Source: Rhodothermus marinus (GTDB lineage Bacteria; Bacteroidota; Rhodothermia; Rhodothermales; Rhodothermaceae). From it: a stretch of DNA of 64,000 nucleotides. The position numbers were made by a program, and so were the translations under genes. This document shows, piece after piece, positions 47,065 through 56,832 of the stretch (positions within the stretch are counted from its first letter, which is position 1; every line of letters starts with the position of its first letter). The notes under the pieces were generated by a model. The model was not told where the DNA came from. It searched no databases and was given only the letters and a program-made list of their open reading frames with translations. Location: contig NZ_AP019797.1 in NCBI RefSeq assembly GCF_009936275.1, positions 859,501 to 923,500 on the forward strand, given 5' to 3'.

Positions 47065-49155
47065 TTACAGTTCAAACCGACGTCGATAGTCCTTGATGTC
47101 GGCCTGCTCGCGCAGCGCGGCCAGCCATTGCGTCAGCACCTGCTGGCGCCGCTGGTTGAGCAGCTGCTGTCGGATCTGCTCCCGCATCTGTTCGCCCAGT
47201 GGCGGTGGCTCGTAGAGCTTCGTGAGCTGTACTACGAAGGCCGCGTTGTCGCCTTCGACGACGCCGGACGTTGTGCCTTCCTGCAGGCCGAACACCGTGC
47301 CGATGAAGCGCGGCTCACGGCCCAGCCCGGGGATCAGCGTCTGGTTGTAGCTGAGCTGGGTGACGGTCTGCACCGTGGTGCCGAGCGCTTCGGCCAGGCC
47401 GTCGAAGCCGTGCTGCTGAAGGGCCCGGCGCATACGCGCCACCTGCACCTCTTTCTTCTTCTCCAGCAACACACGCGGGCGGATCTCCTCGCGCACTTCC
47501 TCGAAGGAGCGATACCCTTTGGGGATCACCTCGACGAGCTGCAGCACGATGAAGCGGTCGTCCAGCTCGATCACCTGGCTGACGTCGCCTTCGTCGGCAC
47601 CGGCCAGAAAGTTCAGAATAGCCCGGCTCTGGCCGATGCCGGGCAGGAACTGCTGGTCTTCTTCAACGCGCATTTCCTGCACCTGCAATCCCATGCGCTG
47701 CGCCTCGCCCTCAAAATCACCGGACTCCTCGGCGTAGTAGGCCAGGTCTTCCATGCGTTCCTGGATGCGGTTGAGCGTGGCCAGCGAGGGCGCCAGGCGC
47801 ATGGCCAGGTCGGCGATCTGGACTTCCACGCTGGAGCGGCCCGTCACTTCGATCAGATGATAGCCGAAGCGGGTTTCGACCGGTCCCACCACCCGGCCGA
47901 TCGGCGCCGAAAAGGCCGCCTTTTCGAAGGGTTCGACCATGCGGCCACGACCGAACCAGCCCAGGTCACCGCCTTGCCGGGCGCTGCCGGGGTCGTCGGA
48001 ATGCTCACGGGCCAGCGTGGCAAAGTCGGCGCCCTGTTCCAGCTGGCGCTTCAGTTCCAGCGCTTCCTGATGCGCCTGCCGGCGGGCTTCTGCGTCGCCT
48101 TCCGGTGCCCGGATCAGGATGTGCCGCGCCCGAATGACGGTTTCCTCCGAAGGCCGCACCGCCCGGATCTTGATCAGGTGGGCCAGGCCACCGGATACGA
48201 CCGGCCCCACCACTTTGCCCGGCTGCGGGTCGTCGAAGACGACGTCACCGAGGGCAGGATCCAGCTCATCCCGGCGGAAGAAGGCGTCCGTGAAGGGACG
48301 CTCCGACGCGTAGCGGGCCAGAAAGAGCGAGTCGTTTTCGGTCTGCGCAAAGCGTTCCTTGAGCCGGTTCAGCTCTTCCAGCACCTGTAAGGTATCCTCG
48401 GCGGTAGGATTCTTGGGCAGGGTAACGTAGGCGACCCGGTAGGTACGCTTGCGCTTGAAATCGTCCCGGTGCTCGTTGTAGTAACGGCGCAGGTCGCTCT
48501 CGGTGACCGAGACGGAGTCGTCCGGCACTTCGGCGTAGCGAAGCGCGACGTAGCGCGCGTCGGCCCGGAGCGTGCGCCGCCGATATTCTTCTTCCACTTC
48601 CTGGTCGGAGACGTGAACGGTCGCCAGCAGAAGCTGCTCCAGCTTCTGACGGGCACGCTCGGCCCGCAGGTATTCTTCCAGCCGGATCCAGTCTTCACGG
48701 GCGGCCGGATTGTCGATGAAGTTCTGGAGCAGCGCCCGGTTGACGTTGCCGTTTTCGTCGCCGAAGTAAGCTTTGATGATGGGGTGGGGGTTGTCGCCCA
48801 GCACCATCTGCACGACTTCGTCGTCGGTCACGGTGATGCCCAGGCGCTCCATGGCCTGCTGGCGCAGGCGCTCCTCGACGAGCGCGTTGAAGACCTGCTC
48901 GCGGATCAGGTCGCTCATCTGAGGCGTCGGCGCCTCGCCCGTCTGCTGCTGATAGGCCTGCATCTGGGCCTCGACGGCCCGGACGTACTCCTGATACGAG
49001 ATGGGATCGCCATTGACCTCGGCGATGGTATCCCCGGTGCGCCCGACCACGTCGAACGCGCCCGAATCCTGCAGCACCCAGATGATGCCGAAGGAGATCA
49101 CCAGAATCCACAGAATGACTCCGGTGTTCTCCCGGAGTTTGTTCATCACACCCAT
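47065..49155 (-). CDS. membrane-anchored peptidyl-prolyl isomerase (PpiD/SurA-like)
   Basis: A 696-aa periplasmic chaperone with PpiD layout. A short N-terminal stretch is followed by one membrane helix ([18 protein letters not shown], about 11-28), and a SurA_N-type chaperone region ([19 protein letters not shown]...). A parvulin rotamase domain begins near RARHILIR (about 345) and includes [21 protein letters not shown] and [12 protein letters not shown]-terminal chaperone region with a second, degenerate unit follows. It would help fold exported outer-membrane proteins. ATG 49146 is an alternative start. It is upstream of no other gene on its strand. Confidence 0.9.
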   Translation of the reverse strand: MGVMNKLRENTGVILWILVISFGIIWVLQDSGAFDVVGRTGDTIAEVNGDPISYQEYVRAVEAQMQAYQQQTGEAPTPQMSDLIREQVFNALVEERLRQQAMERLGITVTDDEVVQMVLGDNPHPIIKAYFGDENGNVNRALLQNFIDNPAAREDWIRLEEYLRAERARQKLEQLLLATVHVSDQEVEEEYRRRTLRADARYVALRYAEVPDDSVSVTESDLRRYYNEHRDDFKRKRTYRVAYVTLPKNPTAEDTLQVLEELNRLKERFAQTENDSLFLARYASERPFTDAFFRRDELDPALGDVVFDDPQPGKVVGPVVSGGLAHLIKIRAVRPSEETVIRARHILIRAPEGDAEARRQAHQEALELKRQLEQGADFATLAREHSDDPGSARQGGDLGWFGRGRMVEPFEKAAFSAPIGRVVGPVETRFGYHLIEVTGRSSVEVQIADLAMRLAPSLATLNRIQERMEDLAYYAEESGDFEGEAQRMGLQVQEMRVEEDQQFLPGIGQSRAILNFLAGADEGDVSQVIELDDRFIVLQLVEVIPKGYRSFEEVREEIRPRVLLEKKKEVQVARMRRALQQHGFDGLAEALGTTVQTVTQLSYNQTLIPGLGREPRFIGTVFGLQEGTTSGVVEGDNAAFVVQLTKLYEPPPLGEQMREQIRQQLLNQRRQQVLTQWLAALREQADIKDYRRRFEL

Positions 49156-49290
49156 GCGCGCAAACTCGGTTTGGTTGGCTCCCTCGCGAAAAACAAGCGG
49201 AAGTTAACAAAAAGAAAGGCACAGCCCAAGCGAAAAAAGCGGCCGCGCCACCTGCGGTGAAACGGCACCCGGGAGGATTTGTTCGACGAC

Positions 49291-50052
49291 TCAGGCCACG
49301 CGGGAGCGGACGCGCTGCAGCTCGGTGCGCAGCGTCAGCAGGGTTTTCCCCAGGATCTGCGAGATGCGCGCTTCGGTGAGTCCGAGCAGCTGGGCGATTT
49401 CGCGCAGCGTCAGGTTTTCGTAGTAGTAGAGGGCCAGAATGTTCTGCTCGCGTTCGGGAAGGCGCTGGATGAGTTTGGTGACGTACTCGATCAGCGAAGC
49501 GCGGTCGATGTCTTCGAGTTGCTTTTCGGCGTCCTCGTTGGGGATGGTCTCCAGCACGCTCTGGTCGCCGTCTTCGCCGACGGTTTCCTGCAGGGAAAGC
49601 GCAAAGCGCCGCTGGGCGTCGGTCAGCAGCGTGTAGTATTCCTGAAGGGAGATGCCGAGGTAGTCGGCCACATCCTGATCCTCGGGTTCGCCGCCGAGCG
49701 TCTGGCGGAGCGTTTCGATGGCCTGTTGCAGCTCGGCAAGTTTGCGGCGGCGCTCGCGGGGCAGGGCGTCGATCGAGCGCAGGTAATCGACGAGAGCTCC
49801 GCGGATGCGCCCGTAAGCATAGGAAACGAAGGGGGTGCCGCGTTCCGGATCGTAGCTATCGAGTGCCTGGAGCAGCCCCATGAGGCCCACGTTTTCCAGG
49901 TCCTCACGGGTGACGAGCGGGTGATCGGGCACGCTCAGACGTCCGACCATGGAGCGTACCAGCGGGACGGCTGCCAGCACGACGGCCTCGCGGTTGGCCG
50001 ACGAAGGATCGGCCACATACTGCTCAACGAGGCGTTGCAGATCGTATTTCAT
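49291..50052 (-). CDS. fliA: RNA polymerase sigma factor FliA (sigma-28 type)
   Basis: A 253-aa group 3 sigma factor for late flagellar and chemotaxis genes. Region 2 contains the RLSVPDHPLVTREDLENVGLMGL core-binding block (split here) and YGRIRGALVDYLRS; region 3 includes RRRKLAELQQAIETL; region 4 ends with LTLREIAQLLGLTEARISQI, a helix-turn-helix for the -35 element. Length and domain order fit FliA/WhiG. It is the last gene of the flagellar operon, 20 nt after the small membrane ORF. A short GC hairpin and T6 run lie downstream at about 49233-49257 on the minus strand as a possible weak terminator. Confidence 0.94.
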   Translation of the reverse strand: MKYDLQRLVEQYVADPSSANREAVVLAAVPLVRSMVGRLSVPDHPLVTREDLENVGLMGLLQALDSYDPERGTPFVSYAYGRIRGALVDYLRSIDALPRERRRKLAELQQAIETLRQTLGGEPEDQDVADYLGISLQEYYTLLTDAQRRFALSLQETVGEDGDQSVLETIPNEDAEKQLEDIDRASLIEYVTKLIQRLPEREQNILALYYYENLTLREIAQLLGLTEARISQILGKTLLTLRTELQRVRSRVA

Positions 50053-50072
50053 GGCTCAGCCACGTTCGGACG

Positions 50073-50357
50073 TTACGCAGCAGCCGGTGCGGTCATGCGG
50101 GAGGCATGCTCAGAGGTGTCCGTTTCAGCCCGGTCGGAGCTGTTTTCTTCGGCCGACTCATCCGCTTCGGTTCGGGGGGGCGCCAGCGTCAGAATCCACC
50201 GGATCGCCACATAGCCCACCTGCAACACCAGAAAAGCACCCAGTCCCGTCAGAGCGGCCGTCAGCAGCGCACGATCCAGCGAGGCAAACCGCCAGAGCTG
50301 CAGGAAAAGCACGAACACACTCAGAAGACCGCTGATGTAGGTGAACAGGCTCTGCAT
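50073..50357 (-). CDS. small two-helix membrane protein in the flagellar operon (unknown)
   Basis: A 94-aa frame starting at ATG 50357 (GGGAG just upstream; a TTG at 50369 would add four residues). Two hydrophobic helices are visible: about 3-20 (LFTYISGLLSVFVLFLQL) and 30-55 (LLTAALTGLGAFLVLQVGYVA). A polar, Glu-, Ser- and Asp-rich cytoplasmic-type tail follows. It lies between flhG and fliA with short gaps, so it is very likely expressed with the flagellar genes. I do not recognise a family; small unannotated ORFs occur at this position in some other flagellar operons. Confidence 0.6.
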   Translation of the reverse strand: MQSLFTYISGLLSVFVLFLQLWRFASLDRALLTAALTGLGAFLVLQVGYVAIRWILTLAPPRTEADESAEENSSDRAETDTSEHASRMTAPAAA

Positions 50358-50428
50358 GACTCCCGACAATTACTGCTGTTACTTCGGCAACGCATGAACC
50401 GGTCAAACAAGATGCATGCCATGCAGGG

Positions 50429-51202
50429 TCAGGAGGTAGGGCAGGAGGCGGTTTGTTCAACGGTGCCGCGTACAAGCGCCTCGGCCAGCCGCTGAAAGGC
50501 GTTGCGTACGGGGCCAGGCGACTGCACGGCCGGCTGCTGACGGTGTACGCTTTGCCGCATCTGGACGGAAAAAGGTACCCAGCCCAGGTACATCGGCTGG
50601 TGGTGCAGAAAGTGGTGGGTGAGTTCGGCAAAGCGGTCGGCCACGCTCCGGGCTTCGGCCTCGGTGTCGGCAAAGTTGACCACGCAGCCCAGTGGATAGT
50701 GGGGGGCGCGTTGCCAGAGCAGCTTGCAGAGGCGGTAGGCGTCGGCAATGGCCGTGGGCTCCCCTGCGATGACCAGCAGGCCCAGGTGGGCGCGGTCGAG
50801 CGCCCAGCGCACCGGTCCTTCGGTGCCGGCCGGCGTGTCGATCAGCACGAACGTGTGGGTGTGGCGCAGTTCTTTCAGCAGCCAGTCGAGCGTCCGGTAG
50901 AGCGCCTCCTGATGGCCGTCGGCCTGGCCGGCTTCGGCCACGGCATGCACCAGCGTGAAGCCCGAGCGGGTCGGATGCAGTACTTCGTCCGGTTCGACCC
51001 GCCCGAGGGCCAGGTCCAGCACGCTGGCCGGGGGCGTTTCGTTGAGCAGGATGCCGCAGGCTCCCTGTCCGAAGTCGGCGTCGAGCAGCGCCACGCGCTC
51101 GCCCATCACGGCCAGCGTTTCGGCCAGGTTGACGGCGGTGACGCTTTTGCCCACGCCACCTTTCCCGCTGACGATGGCGACAACCGTGGAACGACGTTTC
51201 AT
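50429..51202 (-). CDS. flhG: MinD-like ATPase FlhG (YlxH), flagellar number regulator
   Basis: A 257-aa ParA/MinD-family ATPase that limits flagellar number and works with FlhF. The deviant Walker A GKGGVGKS is at 13-20 and the second ATP motif LLDADFGQG follows near residue 40. FVLIDTPAGTEGPVRWALDRA is the Walker B/switch II block. The C-terminus lacks an obvious MinD-type amphipathic membrane helix, and no N-terminal FleN-type FlhF-activating extension is seen. It begins 12 nt after flhF. Confidence 0.92.
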   Translation of the reverse strand: MKRRSTVVAIVSGKGGVGKSVTAVNLAETLAVMGERVALLDADFGQGACGILLNETPPASVLDLALGRVEPDEVLHPTRSGFTLVHAVAEAGQADGHQEALYRTLDWLLKELRHTHTFVLIDTPAGTEGPVRWALDRAHLGLLVIAGEPTAIADAYRLCKLLWQRAPHYPLGCVVNFADTEAEARSVADRFAELTHHFLHHQPMYLGWVPFSVQMRQSVHRQQPAVQSPGPVRNAFQRLAEALVRGTVEQTASCPTS

Positions 51203-51214
51203 AGGGCTTGCGTG

Positions 51215-52453
51215 TCAGAGCCGGAGCAGGTGTTCGATGAAGGCGGCCGGAGAGAACGCTTCGAGGCTGTCGGGCACGCGGGCGCCGCGCGAGACGCAGA
51301 CGACCGGGCAGGCCAGCGCCACCAGCCAGTCATAGAGGCGTCCGACCCGACGTACTTCGTCCAGGTGGGTCAGTACGAGTGCGTCGGGTGCCAGCGGCAG
51401 CCGTCGGATCCAGTCCGGCGGGATGTCTTCGAAGTTGCAGGTGGCGTTCAGGCAGAACAGCACCTGCAGCGGCAGAACGGGCGTCAACAGCTGGCGCATG
51501 TGCAGCAGCAGCCGCCGCGCCGGGGCTTCCTGCAGGGGCAGCGAGGGGGTGTCGATCAGGATCTGGTCGAAGCCCTGCACGCGCCGGAGCGCGGCCGTCA
51601 TTTCCTGCGGCGTGGCGACCGTCTGCACCGGAAGTCCGAAACGACGGTAGAGTTCGACGGGGCTGAGGTAGGGCTGGCTGTCGGCATCTTCGGGCAGGAG
51701 CACGAGCACGGCCGTCATGCGCCGCCCGAAAAAGCCGGCATGCCGGGCCAGCTTGAGCAGGAGTGTGGTCTTGCCGGCGCCGGCCGGACCGATGACGACC
51801 TGGGGGCCCTGCAGCGGGCGCGGCGTGCTCGGAGCCAGTTGGTGGCGCATTTCGCGGGCCAGAGCCCAGCGCAGCTGCTCGTCGGGCTGTTCGGGATCGA
51901 AGCCCTGCGCGACCAGGCGGTCGAACAGTCGGATCACGGTCGAAGGTTGCAATCCCTGGCGCAGCAGCTCGCCGGCCAGCGGGTGCCCCAGCCAGCGATG
52001 CGAGGCGCCCACCAGGGCGCCGCCCAGTTGCCGCTCGAGCCGTTCCAGCCGCCGGTGCAGGCGCTCGAGCTGATCGGCCAGGTGGGCCGGAACAGGCGAT
52101 GCCGAGGTGGAAGCGGCGGACGTTTCTGCCGGAAAGAGTTGCCCGCGCCGGTCCAGGTGGGCACGGTTTCCGGACGGACGCGGTGGGCCGCCGTTGCCGC
52201 GTTCGACCGTGAGGACGGCCGTATCGGTCGTGGTCGCTGAGGCGCCCGCCCTGCGGGCCAGCCGACTGGTGCCGGCATAGCCGAAAGGCAGGCGTTCCGT
52301 TTCCTGCCGTTCGTCTACCATGATGGTGACGCGGGCCGGCTGGTCGCCCTGCGCCGGCACGGACTCCAGCAGTACCACATCGTCTCCGAACCGACGCCGT
52401 GCCTCCAGCAGCGCGGCCTGAATGCTCGGAGCGGTCAGCGTATGCAGTTTCAT
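51215..52453 (-). CDS. flhF: signal-recognition-particle-like GTPase FlhF
   Basis: A 412-aa placement factor for flagella. The N-terminal B domain (MKLHTLTAPSIQAALLEARRRFGDDVVLLES split in the usual way) and a variable basic linker precede the N and G domains. The P-loop GPAGAGKTT is intact at 222-230. Other GTPase motifs are altered: the G3 region reads IDTPSLPLQ where SRP GTPases have DTAGR, and the G4 region reads LTHLDE rather than TKLDE. It may bind GTP with changed kinetics or not hydrolyse it. It lies 19 nt after flhA. Confidence 0.9.
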   Translation of the reverse strand: MKLHTLTAPSIQAALLEARRRFGDDVVLLESVPAQGDQPARVTIMVDERQETERLPFGYAGTSRLARRAGASATTTDTAVLTVERGNGGPPRPSGNRAHLDRRGQLFPAETSAASTSASPVPAHLADQLERLHRRLERLERQLGGALVGASHRWLGHPLAGELLRQGLQPSTVIRLFDRLVAQGFDPEQPDEQLRWALAREMRHQLAPSTPRPLQGPQVVIGPAGAGKTTLLLKLARHAGFFGRRMTAVLVLLPEDADSQPYLSPVELYRRFGLPVQTVATPQEMTAALRRVQGFDQILIDTPSLPLQEAPARRLLLHMRQLLTPVLPLQVLFCLNATCNFEDIPPDWIRRLPLAPDALVLTHLDEVRRVGRLYDWLVALACPVVCVSRGARVPDSLEAFSPAAFIEHLLRL

Positions 52454-52472
52454 GGCTTGCAGGGGCTATGGC

Positions 52473-54563
52473 TCACGGAAGCCGCAGTTGATCGACGACT
52501 TCCACGCGGGTGTCCGGTAGCAGGTCGTTATAGGAAAGCACGTTCAGGTCCGGGATCGAGGGGGCCAGGAAGTTGTAGAGCACGGGGCGCAGCACCGGCG
52601 AGGTGAGCAGCACCGGCGGCCGCCCTTCGCTCAGCAACCGCTTGGTCAATCGCTCCGCTTCCTTCAGGAAGCGCTCGCTCTGCCGTGGCTCCAGGCCCAG
52701 CGTGCCCGGATGCAACTCCCCGGCTTCTGCCTGTTGCAGCAAGTGGCGTTCCAATATGGGATCCAGCACGAAGGCATAGATGGCGCCGTCCGGCGACAGG
52801 AACTGCCGGGTGATGGTGGGCGCCAGCGCATGGCGCACGTATTCGGTCAGCACGTCGATGTTTTTCGTGCTGGTGGCGTGATCGGCCAGCGCCTCCAGGA
52901 TCGAGACCAGATCACGGATTGGAATGCGCTCGCGCAGCAGGCGCTTGAGCACCTTCTGAATGGCGCCGATGCTGAGCAGATTCGGCGTCAGCTCCTCGAT
53001 CAGCGCCGGGTGGGTTTCTTTGACTTTATCGAGCAGCTTTTTGACTTCCTGGCGATCCAGCAGCAGATGGGCGTTTTTGCGGAGCACCTCGAGCAGGTGC
53101 GTGGTGATGACGGCCGGTGCCTCGACCACGGTCAGCCCCATGCGCTCGGCATCGGGCAGGTTGCGTTCGGCCACCCAGAGCGCCGGCAGGCCGAAGGTGG
53201 GGTCCGTCGTGCGCAACCCCGGGGGCGTTTCTTCCAGCCCTTCGGGCAGCAGCGCCAGGTAGTAGCCGGGGAGCACCTCGCCCTCGGCCACCGGATTGCC
53301 CCGGATCTTGATGACGTATCGGTTGGCACCCAGCGCCATGTTGTCGCGGATGCGCACCGGCGGGATGACGATGCCCAGCTCCAGCGCCAGTTGCTGGCGC
53401 AACACCTTGATGCGGTCCAACAGGTCGCCGTGCTGGTTGGGATCGACCAGCGGGATCAGACCGTAGCCGATCTCCAGCTCCAGCGGATCGACCATGAGAA
53501 GTTCGCTCGGGTCTTCGCTGGGCTTTTGTTCGGGCTCCTGTGCTTCGGGCTGGGCAGGCTTTTCTTGTTCGCGGCGCTCGAACTGGCGGCGCTGGTAGCC
53601 CAGCAGCAACGTGGTACCGGCCAGCAGCCAGAACGGCACGAGCGGCAGGCCGGGCACCAGGCCCAGCAGCGCCAGAAAGCTCCCGGTGATCAACAGCGGA
53701 TAGGAGCGGCCGAAGAGCTGGCCCTTGAACTCTTCGGCCAGGTTGGCCTCGCCGCTGGCGCGCGAGACGATGATGCCGGCGGCCGTGGAGATGAGCAGCG
53801 CCGGGATCTGCGAGACCAGCCCGTCGCCGATCGAAAGCAGCACAAAGTTCTGTGCGGCTTCGGCGGCCGACATGCCGTGCTGAAACACGCCGATCAGGAA
53901 TCCACCGATGATGTTGACGGCCGTGATGACCAGGCCGGCGATGGCGTCGCCCCGCACGAACTTGCTGGCGCCGTCCATGGCGCCGTAGAAGTCGGCCTCG
54001 CGGGCGATTTCTTCGCGCCGTTTGCGCGCTTCGTCTTCGTCGATCAGGCCCGCGTTCAGGTCGGCGTCGATGGCCATCTGCTTGCCGGGCAGCGCGTCCA
54101 GCGTGAAGCGGGCGGCCACCTCGGCGATGCGTCCGGAACCCTTGGTGATCACCACGAAGTTGATCACCACGAGCACGATGAAGATGATGGCGCCCACCAC
54201 GTAGTTGCCGGCCACGACGAACTGGCCGAAGGCGCTGATCAGCGCGCCGGCTTTGCCCTCGCTCAGGATCAGCCGCGTGGAGGCCACGTTGAGCGAAAGG
54301 CGGAACAGCGTGGTCAGCAGCAGCAGGCCCGGGAAGATGGCAAATTCGAGCGGTCGCGCCGCGTAGAAAGCGGTCAGCAGAATGGCCAGGCTGATCGTGA
54401 TGTTAGTGGCCAGCAGCACATCCAGCAGAAACGGCGGCAGCGGCACCAGCATCACGAACAGGATGAGCACGATGCTGCTGGCCAGCAGCGCTTCGGTGTT
54501 GAAGCGCCGTGCCAAGCCGCCGAACAGGTTCGGGGTGAGGGTTGCCGGAACGGAGTTGGCCAT
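52473..54563 (-). CDS. flhA: flagellar export gate protein FlhA
   Basis: A 696-aa inner-membrane protein of the flagellar type III export gate. About eight membrane helices fill residues 25-330, with the conserved FHIPEP-type loop (GSGRIAEVAARFTLDALPGKQMAIDADLNAG, read in pieces) between helices 4 and 5. The cytoplasmic docking domain that receives chaperone-substrate complexes fills residues 370-696. Length and order are normal. It lies 18 nt after flhB. Confidence 0.96.
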   Translation of the reverse strand: MANSVPATLTPNLFGGLARRFNTEALLASSIVLILFVMLVPLPPFLLDVLLATNITISLAILLTAFYAARPLEFAIFPGLLLLTTLFRLSLNVASTRLILSEGKAGALISAFGQFVVAGNYVVGAIIFIVLVVINFVVITKGSGRIAEVAARFTLDALPGKQMAIDADLNAGLIDEDEARKRREEIAREADFYGAMDGASKFVRGDAIAGLVITAVNIIGGFLIGVFQHGMSAAEAAQNFVLLSIGDGLVSQIPALLISTAAGIIVSRASGEANLAEEFKGQLFGRSYPLLITGSFLALLGLVPGLPLVPFWLLAGTTLLLGYQRRQFERREQEKPAQPEAQEPEQKPSEDPSELLMVDPLELEIGYGLIPLVDPNQHGDLLDRIKVLRQQLALELGIVIPPVRIRDNMALGANRYVIKIRGNPVAEGEVLPGYYLALLPEGLEETPPGLRTTDPTFGLPALWVAERNLPDAERMGLTVVEAPAVITTHLLEVLRKNAHLLLDRQEVKKLLDKVKETHPALIEELTPNLLSIGAIQKVLKRLLRERIPIRDLVSILEALADHATSTKNIDVLTEYVRHALAPTITRQFLSPDGAIYAFVLDPILERHLLQQAEAGELHPGTLGLEPRQSERFLKEAERLTKRLLSEGRPPVLLTSPVLRPVLYNFLAPSIPDLNVLSYNDLLPDTRVEVVDQLRLP

Positions 54564-54581
54564 CGGGGTACGTCAGCGGGT

Positions 54582-55664
54582 TTAGCGGCTACCGGCACCC
54601 GGAGGTTGCTGGCCGCGCTGGCGGTAGATCTCGGCCAGAATGGTGGCGACGGCCAGGTACAGCTCTTCCGGGATTTCCTGCTCTTCGGGCACGTTGTGAT
54701 ACAAAGCCCTTGCCAGGGGGGGATCTTCGACGACGGGAATGCCGTGCTCCAGCGCCAAGGCTCGAATGCGCAGCGCCCGCTTGCGGATGCCTTTGGCCAT
54801 GACGCGCGGTGCCGGCGCTTCAGATGGATCGTAGCGCAACGCGACCGCATAGTGCGTCGGGTTGGTAACCACCACGTCGGAGCGCAGCACGGCATGATCG
54901 AGCCGGCGCCGACGGGCCAGCTCGCGGGCTTTCTTCAAGCGCCGGCTCTTGACCATCGGATCGCCTTCGGTCTCCCGGTGTTCGTCCTTCACCTCCTGCG
55001 CCGTCATCTTCAGATCCTGCCGGTACTTCCATTTCTCGTAGGCGAAGTCGGCGGCCGACAGCAGCAGAAGTGCCCCGAGCGTGTAGGCCGCAAGCTGCAG
55101 CATCCACAGACCCGTTGCCTGCAGAATCGCCTCCAGCGAATGGGTGTGCAGCTCAAGAATCTCGGGCAGATGCCGATAGATGACCAGGAAGGCGATCGGG
55201 CCGACGATGGCGATCTTCAGCAGTGCCTTGAGCACGTTGAACAGGCCGCGTGACGAAAACAGACGTTGCAGGCCGCGCAGCGGGCTGATGCGCTCGGGCT
55301 TCGGAAGCAGCGGTTTGAGCGTAGGGTGCCAGCCGGTCTGCCAGACGTTGACGCCGAAGGCGATCACCAGCAGCAGCGCAAAGAACGGCACCAGCAGGCG
55401 TCCCAGCACCATGAGCGCTTCCTGGAGGGCGCCGATGACGGAGCCGGAGGTGAGCGGATAGAATGGAGCGCTCATCAGCGTGCGCGCCGTGAACTGACGC
55501 ATCAGGCCGTAGGCGTAGGGCAGGCTCAGCGCGAGTGTGAGCAGGCCACCCAGGAGCAGCAGGACGGCGCTCGTCTCCTGCGAGCGAAAGACGTTGCCTT
55601 CTTCCCGCGCCTTCTGGAGGCGTCGCGGGGTAGGATCGAACTGCTTCTGATCGCGATCCGGCAT
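54582..55664 (-). CDS. flhB: flagellar export switch protein FlhB
   Basis: A 360-aa inner-membrane protein that switches export from rod/hook to filament substrates. The N-terminus has the family start DPTPRRLQKAREEGNV. Four membrane helices follow (about 33-52, 85-107, 145-163, 187-205). The self-cleavage site NPTH is at 268-271 in the conserved VVVTNPTHYAVALRY context. A gap of 104 nt separates it from fliR, the largest gap in the flagellar run. Confidence 0.95.
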   Translation of the reverse strand: MPDRDQKQFDPTPRRLQKAREEGNVFRSQETSAVLLLLGGLLTLALSLPYAYGLMRQFTARTLMSAPFYPLTSGSVIGALQEALMVLGRLLVPFFALLLVIAFGVNVWQTGWHPTLKPLLPKPERISPLRGLQRLFSSRGLFNVLKALLKIAIVGPIAFLVIYRHLPEILELHTHSLEAILQATGLWMLQLAAYTLGALLLLSAADFAYEKWKYRQDLKMTAQEVKDEHRETEGDPMVKSRRLKKARELARRRRLDHAVLRSDVVVTNPTHYAVALRYDPSEAPAPRVMAKGIRKRALRIRALALEHGIPVVEDPPLARALYHNVPEEQEIPEELYLAVATILAEIYRQRGQQPPGAGSR

Positions 55665-55768
55665 ACGGCATTTCAGGGTGGCTGCCCGTGCCTGTCGAAA
55701 AAGCGTGCCGGACGGCTAAACGAAAGGCTGAGAAGCGGACAGACGGACGTTGGCGGAAATCCTTTCCG

Positions 55769-56545
55769 TCAGGGCGGCAGGATGGCGCCCAGCAGCCGGA
55801 GCAGCTCGTCGTCGATATTGCTGATCAATGTGGCCATCAGCGGGAAAAAGGCCCGCATGTAGAACAGGGCCAGCGCCAGCCCGACGAGCAGCTTGAGCGG
55901 CAGCGCAATGGAAAACAGGTCGGCCTGGGGGACGACGCGCGCAAAGATGCCCAGGGCCACGTCGATCAGCAGGATCGTCACCATGAACGGCGCGGCCAGA
56001 CGCAGCGCCAGCACCAGAAAATCCCAGACCCATCGGACCAGCAGCGGGTGACTGGCTGCGAGGTTCGCACCCGCCAGGGGGACGACGCGGAACGACTCGA
56101 CCAGGGCGCGCAGCACCACGTGATGGCCGTCCAGCAGCACGAAGATCATCAGCGCAGCCAGCGAGAGCAGCCGTCCCAGGGGGTTGGCTGCGTGTCCCTC
56201 CAGCGGATTGAAGACCTGGGCTATGTGAAGCCCGATCTGGAAGCCGATCAGGTCGCCGGCCATTTCGACGGCCCAGAAGATCATGTGCGCGGCAAAGCCC
56301 AGCAGCAGACCGGTCAATGCTTCCAGCGCAACGGCCACGATGAATCCGAGCGCCTGATCGGCGTGGGGCGGCAGCGGGCCCGGCACCAGACCCGACAGGC
56401 TGTAGGCCAGCAGCACGGCCAGCAACACGCGCACGCGGACCGGGATCGAGAGCTGGCCGAAAAACGGGGCCGCCAGCAGCACCCCGCTGATCCGCACGAA
56501 CACCAGCAGCACGCGCAGCAGGTATTCCGGGTTCAGCAGGGGCAT
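55769..56545 (-). CDS. fliR: flagellar export gate protein FliR
   Basis: A 258-aa polytopic membrane protein of the export gate. I chose ATG 56545 (MPLLNPEYLL), 4 nt after the fliQ stop; the open frame reaches 56593 inside fliQ. Six hydrophobic segments are visible, starting with LLRVLLVFVRISGVLLAAPFFG. The block PVRVRVLLAVLLAYS and the central GFAAHMIFWAVEMAGDLIGFQIG segment are typical of FliR. Together with FliP and FliQ it forms the entry pore. Confidence 0.93.
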   Translation of the reverse strand: MPLLNPEYLLRVLLVFVRISGVLLAAPFFGQLSIPVRVRVLLAVLLAYSLSGLVPGPLPPHADQALGFIVAVALEALTGLLLGFAAHMIFWAVEMAGDLIGFQIGLHIAQVFNPLEGHAANPLGRLLSLAALMIFVLLDGHHVVLRALVESFRVVPLAGANLAASHPLLVRWVWDFLVLALRLAAPFMVTILLIDVALGIFARVVPQADLFSIALPLKLLVGLALALFYMRAFFPLMATLISNIDDELLRLLGAILPP

Positions 56546-56549
56546 GGCC

Positions 56550-56819
56550 TCAGTGCGACACGTTCGGGATGAACTGCAGCACCTGCACGGCAAAATCCGT
56601 CAGCATCTGCAGCATCCAGGGCGCCAGCAACAACAACACGAACCCCACGGCCAGAATCTTGGGAATGTAGCTGAGCGTCATTTCCTGCACCGACGTAATG
56701 GCCTGCAGCAGGCTCACGATCAGGCCCACGATCAGTGCCACGCCCAGCAGCGGCCCTACCAGCAGCAGGGCGGTTTTGAGCGCTTCCTGAATCCAGTACA
56801 GAGCGACTTCGCTGGTCAT
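56550..56819 (-). CDS. fliQ: flagellar export gate protein FliQ
   Basis: An 89-aa protein with two long membrane helices (about 17-40 and 52-75), matching the standard FliQ length. The ATG at 56819 (MTSEVALYWIQEALK) fits homologues; the frame is open upstream to 56852. SLLQAITSVQEMTLSYIPKI is the conserved loop between the helices. It lies 13 nt after fliP and 4 nt before fliR. Confidence 0.94.
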   Translation of the reverse strand: MTSEVALYWIQEALKTALLLVGPLLGVALIVGLIVSLLQAITSVQEMTLSYIPKILAVGFVLLLLAPWMLQMLTDFAVQVLQFIPNVSH

Positions 56820-56832
56820 AGCCGTCAGGGAT

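Noticed and set aside
52710-55253. 847-codon open frame on the plus strand across flhA and flhB
   Set aside because: It is rich in Gln, His, Arg and Asp with no domain, as expected for an antisense shadow in GC-rich DNA. flhA and flhB on the other strand are certain.
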